The position numbers and the translations under genes are program-made. Under the pieces are notes generated by a model. It made no database searches. It was not told the DNA's origin and saw nothing but the letters and a program-made list of their open reading frames with translations. Shown here piece by piece: positions 5,253-7,833 of a stretch of DNA of 7,833 bases (its first letter is position 1; each line of letters begins with the position of its first letter). The stretch is from Pseudoflavonifractor sp964504285 (GTDB taxonomy: Bacteria; Bacillota; Clostridia; Oscillospirales; Oscillospiraceae), in NCBI GenBank assembly GCA_964504285.1, contig CAZDDZ010000106.1:1-7833 (forward strand), written 5' to 3'.

Positions 5253-6008
5253 TTAATTCTGTGCAAATCTGGTGAGGAACTGCTTGGTACGCTCCTCCTT
5301 GGGGTTCATAATCACATCCTGGGCCGCCCCCTGCTCTACAACCAGTCCGCCGTCCATAAAGATGACTCGGTCAGCCACGTCCCGGGCAAAGGCCATTTCG
5401 TGGGTGACGATAACCATGGTTGTCTTTTGCTCGGCAAGACTCCGAATAACCTTTAAAACCTCGCCGGTAAGCTCCGGGTCAAGCGCAGAGGTAGGCTCGT
5501 CAAAGCAGAGCACGTCGGGCTTGAGGGCTAATGCCCGGGCAATGGCCACCCGCTGCTGCTGCCCGCCCGAGAGCTGGTGGGGGTATAAATCCGCTTTATC
5601 GGAAAGGCCCATTTTTTCCAGCAGCGCCCGCCCCTCAGCCTCAATGTTAGCGGGGGTATCCTTGCCTAACAGCTCCCCCGCCAGGGTCACATTTTTTAGG
5701 GCCGTATACTGCGGAAACAGGTTAAAACTCTGGAACACCAGCCCAAAGTGAAGGCGCTTTTCCCGCACATCCCTCTCCCGCCCGGCAGGGGGATTGGCGG
5801 CATCAAAGAGAGTTTCGCCCTTTACCGTAATGGTACCGCTGTCCGGGGTCTCTAAAAAGTTTAGGCAGCGCAGGAGGGTGGTTTTACCGCTGCCGGAGGA
5901 GCCGATAATCGCCAACGCCTGCCCCTCCTCCAGGGAAAAGCTGATGTCGCGGAGCACCTCGGTGGCGCCGAACTGCTTGCCGATGTTGCGTACCTCTAAA
6001 ATACTCAT
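5253..6008 (-). CDS. Polar amino-acid ABC transporter, ATP-binding protein
   Basis: A 251-residue cytoplasmic ATPase that powers uptake. All nucleotide-binding motifs are present: Walker A GSSGSGKTT (36-44), the Q-loop at Q93 (LVFQSFNLFPQ), signature LSGGQ (146-150) running into QQRVAIARAL, Walker B VLCFDE (166-171), the D-loop SALD (174-177) and the switch histidine H203. The LFPQYTALKNV region is typical of the polar amino-acid (GlnQ/HisP) group. It is somewhat longer than the usual 240 residues because of about ten extra residues (roughly 69-84, rich in Arg and Glu) before the Q-loop. It starts 15 bases after the permease stop, with a GGGAGGG ribosome site eight bases upstream, so the two are cotranscribed. 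It is the last gene of the operon; a terminator follows at 5045-5071. Confidence 0.95.
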   Translation of the reverse strand: MSILEVRNIGKQFGATEVLRDISFSLEEGQALAIIGSSGSGKTTLLRCLNFLETPDSGTITVKGETLFDAANPPAGRERDVREKRLHFGLVFQSFNLFPQYTALKNVTLAGELLGKDTPANIEAEGRALLEKMGLSDKADLYPHQLSGGQQQRVAIARALALKPDVLCFDEPTSALDPELTGEVLKVIRSLAEQKTTMVIVTHEMAFARDVADRVIFMDGGLVVEQGAAQDVIMNPKEERTKQFLTRFAQN

Positions 6009-6023
6009 ACCGCTTTCCCTCCC

Positions 6024-6662
6024 CTACTTAAAGTAATCCAGCCGCCGCTCCAGGTAGCCAAAGAGCAGGGTCAGCAGGCCGTTAAAAATCAGGTAAAATA
6101 CCGCCGTGTAAAAGAGGGGCCAGATAAGCCCCTTTTTGATGTACGACTCACCCATCCAGATCAGCTCGTACACCGATATAACCCGCACCAGGGCCGTGTC
6201 CTTCACCAGAGTAATAAACTCGTTGGACATGGGGGGCACGATACGCTTAACCACCTGGAGCAGGGTAACCTTGAAGAAAATCTGACGCTTGGTCATACCC
6301 AGCACCTGGCCCGCCTCGTACTGGCCCTGAGGCACCGACTGAATCCCGCCGCGGTAAATTTCGGAAAAATAGCAGGCGTAATTAATGACAAAGGTCACCA
6401 GCGCCGCTACAAAGCGTGGCAGCAGGGGCAGGTCAAACAGTAGATTTGGCCCGTAAAATACCACAATAATTTGCAGCAGCAGCGGTGTGCCCCGAATAAT
6501 CCACACTATGGTGCGGGTAAGCCAGCGCAGGGGCGTGAGCTTCGACATGGAGCCAAAGCTGATGATGAGGCCCAGCGGCAGGGCAAAGAGCAGGGTAAGT
6601 AAAAACAGCTGCACCGTGGTGACCAAACCCTCCATCAGGGAGAGGGTAACCGTCCAAAACAT
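6024..6662 (-). CDS. Polar amino-acid ABC transporter, permease
   Basis: A 212-residue inner-membrane protein of the HisM/GlnP type that forms the translocation path. Hydrophobic segments lie near residues 10-35, 50-75, 80-100 and 180-205. The EAA loop that contacts the ATPase is visible at about 115-140 (QYEAGQVLGMTKRQIFFKV), preceded by YFSEIYRGGIQSVP, a family hallmark. Length is typical. The ATG (6660-6662) follows AAGGAGG at a spacing of seven. Only one permease gene is present, so the pore is presumably a homodimer. Upstream, 225 bases containing a repeat element and a strong hairpin separate it from the binding-protein gene. Downstream, the ATPase gene follows after 15 bases. Substrate cannot be told from this protein. 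Confidence 0.95.
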   Translation of the reverse strand: MFWTVTLSLMEGLVTTVQLFLLTLLFALPLGLIISFGSMSKLTPLRWLTRTIVWIIRGTPLLLQIIVVFYGPNLLFDLPLLPRFVAALVTFVINYACYFSEIYRGGIQSVPQGQYEAGQVLGMTKRQIFFKVTLLQVVKRIVPPMSNEFITLVKDTALVRVISVYELIWMGESYIKKGLIWPLFYTAVFYLIFNGLLTLLFGYLERRLDYFK

Positions 6663-6682
6663 AGGGGCGCCTCCTTCACGGG

Positions 6683-6712
6683 AAGGGCAGAGAGCGGGTG
6701 CTCTCTGCCCTT
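6683..6712. terminator. Strong hairpin between binding-protein and permease genes
   Basis: AAGGGCAGAGAGC (6683-6695) and GCTCTCTGCCCTT (6700-6712) form a perfect 13-bp stem with the loop GGGT. In the plus direction it is followed by TTATTTAG. In the minus direction, the direction of the operon, it is followed by CCCGTG and then the permease ribosome site, so it lacks a T-run. It probably protects the upstream mRNA end or partly attenuates transcription, giving more binding protein than permease. Confidence 0.6.
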
Positions 6713-6717
6713 TTATT

Positions 6718-6882
6718 TAGAGCGTATCTGAAAAGCATCAAAACGCCCATAAACTTGTCTTTTTCCCTCATGGCAGCGCCTATTTTCCACAGCAATCCTG
6801 GGCGGATTTCAAGGAAAAATGGCGCGGCATAGCGAAATTTTTGTCAAAAGAACGGATGCATGGACTTTTCAGATACGCTCTA
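6718..6882. mobile_element. MITE-like inverted-repeat element (165 bp), best-preserved ends
   Basis: The ends TAGAGCGTATCTGAAAAG (6718-6735) and CTTTTCAGATACGCTCTA (6865-6882) are perfect 18-bp inverted repeats; one more flanking base also pairs. TA at each end fits insertion at a TA target. The interior folds on itself: GCGCCTATTTTCC (6776-6788) pairs with GGAAAAATGGCGC (6813-6825) at 12 of 13 positions. The left part is shared, inverted, with the copy at 5017. The right part, 6836-6862, is exactly shared, inverted, with the copy at 1748. It has no coding capacity. It lies five bases after the stop codon of the binding-protein gene and splits the ABC operon. Confidence 0.85.
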
Positions 6883-6887
6883 ATAAA

Positions 6888-7679
6888 TTACGGTGCGATG
6901 ACAGACTCCTGCACGCCATAGATCTCGGCGGTAGCAACCACCGTGCCGTCCTCGTAGGCGGCCTTCCAGAAATCGTTAAAGGTCTTGACCAGGTCAGATT
7001 CCTTGCGGAAGCCCACGCCGTACTCCTCGCTGCTAAGCTTAACGGTATAGGTCAGGTCGGGATAGCTGGTACCCTCGCCAATCATAGCGCCCGCCATGAG
7101 CAGATCAATGACGCAGGCGTCGGACGCACCGGCAGCAACCTCCATCAGCGCCTTTGCCTGAGTGTCCACCGCAGTGTAATCCAGGCCCAGGGCCGCCACC
7201 TCCGCCATACCGGCAGAGCCGTTCTCCACAGCAAACTTAAGCCCCTTTAAGCTCTCCTCTGTCTGGTAATTGGCAGCCTTATCAGCGGGAATAACCACCA
7301 CCTGTGCGTTGAGACAGTAAGGGTTAGACGTGCCCATTCCCTTCTTTGTCTCCTCGGTAAGGGTCATGCCGTTCCACACGCAGTCGATGGCCTTCGTTTG
7401 GAGTTCCATAATTTTGTTGTCCCAGTTAATTTCGATGAACTCCACCTTGACCCCCAGCTCTTCGGCAAAAGCCTTGGCCATATCGGCGTCAAAGCCAATC
7501 CATTCGCCTGCGTCGTTCTGGTAGTCCATGGGGGCAAAATCCGTCATACCCACCACCAGAGTTCCCTTTTCCTTTACATAGTCAACATCACTTCCGCCTT
7601 TACTGCCACAGGCGGTCAGTGAAAGGGTCATCGCAGCGGCCAGAGCGAGGGCCGCTATTTTTTTTAAATTCATTTTCAT
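6888..7679 (-). CDS. Amino-acid ABC transporter substrate-binding lipoprotein
   Basis: A 263-residue extracellular family 3 solute-binding protein that should capture a polar amino acid and deliver it to the permease. A lipoprotein signal is clear: KK near the start, a hydrophobic core and the lipobox LTAC with Cys24, followed by a short GSKGGS linker. The mature part shows GTLVVGMTDFAPMDY (39-53), GFDADMAKAFAEELG (62-76) and WNGMTLT (102-108). Where most relatives have TPER, whose arginine grips the ligand carboxylate, this protein reads TEET (108-111), so Arg seems replaced by Thr; the ligand cannot be predicted. The longest ATG is listed. The second ATG (7673-7671) stands eight bases from AAGGAGG against two for the first, and is the likelier start. 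It is the first gene of the operon, with a promoter at 7714-7742. Confidence 0.95.
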   Translation of the reverse strand: MKMNLKKIAALALAAAMTLSLTACGSKGGSDVDYVKEKGTLVVGMTDFAPMDYQNDAGEWIGFDADMAKAFAEELGVKVEFIEINWDNKIMELQTKAIDCVWNGMTLTEETKKGMGTSNPYCLNAQVVVIPADKAANYQTEESLKGLKFAVENGSAGMAEVAALGLDYTAVDTQAKALMEVAAGASDACVIDLLMAGAMIGEGTSYPDLTYTVKLSSEEYGVGFRKESDLVKTFNDFWKAAYEDGTVVATAEIYGVQESVIAP

Positions 7680-7713
7680 ATCCTCCTTGTGTTCCTTGGG
7701 TCTTTACTTTAGT

Positions 7714-7742
7714 ATACTACCATGCTAATGCATTAATGTAAA
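7714..7742 (-). promoter_or_regulatory. Probable promoter of the amino-acid transporter operon
   Basis: On the minus strand the -35 is TTTACA (7742-7737), the spacer is 17 bases and the -10 is TAGTAT (7719-7714), preceded by TGG as in extended -10 promoters. The spacer contains the perfect palindrome TAATGCATTA (7726-7735), a possible repressor site covering the promoter. Confidence 0.6.
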
Positions 7743-7773
7743 TACCTTTTTGAAAAAATTTTATGCCGCATAA

Positions 7774-7806
7774 AAAGTAGCCGGAGGGGAATACTCCCCT
7801 CCGGCT
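7774..7806 (-). terminator. Intrinsic terminator of a gene to the right of the window
   Basis: AGCCGGAGGGGA (7779-7790) and TCCCCTCCGGCT (7795-7806) form a perfect 12-bp stem with the loop ATAC. On the minus strand it is followed by ACTTTTTATG. It should end a leftward gene outside the window and insulate the transporter operon from it. Confidence 0.75.
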
Positions 7807-7833
7807 CAGGCTGTCGACAAAGTCGCCAGCCTG
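7807..7833. repeat. Inverted repeat at the window edge
   Basis: CAGGCTG (7807-7813) and CAGCCTG (7827-7833) are perfect inverted arms, with a smaller GAC/GTC pair inside. The window ends here, so it cannot be told whether this is a complete hairpin or one end of a longer repeat. Confidence 0.4.

Noticed and set aside
4939..5266. Two minus-strand small frames (4939-5175 and 5081-5266) between the ATPase gene and ppa
   Set aside because: They cover the repeat element, the ppa promoter and leader, with no ribosome site and no family resemblance.
5169..5456. Plus-strand reading frame starting in the 5017-5246 element
   Set aside because: It runs from the repeat arm into the antisense of the ATPase gene. 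Such frames arise in every copy of a repeat and are not credible genes.
1748..6882. The repeats as a CRISPR array
   Set aside because: The repeats are palindromic, unequal in length, in both orientations and separated by whole genes, with no regular spacers and no cas genes.

Overview
The window looks like chromosome from an anaerobic low-to-mid-GC Firmicute, most likely class Clostridia and plausibly a gut Oscillospiraceae-type organism. The grounds are strong AGGAGG-type ribosome binding sites, consensus sigma-A promoters, a DegV fatty-acid-binding family protein, a clostridial-looking lipoprotein amino-acid transporter, and many small palindromic repeats between genes. The genus is not determinable from the sequence. 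Seven protein-coding genes are well supported, plus the TetR-type regulator at the left; all except the DegV gene are on the minus strand.

Left block (1-1720): a TetR/AcrR-type regulator (minus) and a DegV-family protein (plus) are divergent. Between them lie two perfect-consensus promoters facing each other, with one perfect 9-3-9 palindrome between the two start points. This is a compact switch in which the regulator probably controls itself and the DegV gene. A strong terminator follows the DegV gene.

Middle block (1748-4989): a family 2 glycosyltransferase, UDP-galactopyranose mutase (glf) and a family I inorganic pyrophosphatase (ppa), all minus. Mutase plus glycosyltransferase suggests synthesis of a galactofuranose-containing surface glycan; pyrophosphatase would remove the pyrophosphate made during nucleotide-sugar synthesis, although ppa has its own promoter and may be a neighbour only by chance.

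Right block (5017-7806): a polar-amino-acid ABC uptake operon transcribed leftward as binding lipoprotein, permease, ATPase. It has a promoter and an upstream terminator on the right, and a large hairpin between the lipoprotein and permease genes.

The most unusual content is a family of small transposase-free inverted-repeat elements (MITE-like): 1748-1825, 2911-3057, 5017-5246 and 6718-6882. They share arms and core segments in different arrangements and orientations. Each lies within 0-6 bases of the stop codon of a minus-strand gene. One appears to supply the stop codon of the glycosyltransferase, one supplies the last codons and stop of glf, and one carries the apparent terminator of the ABC operon. 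No transposase, tRNA, rRNA, CRISPR array or phage gene was seen.
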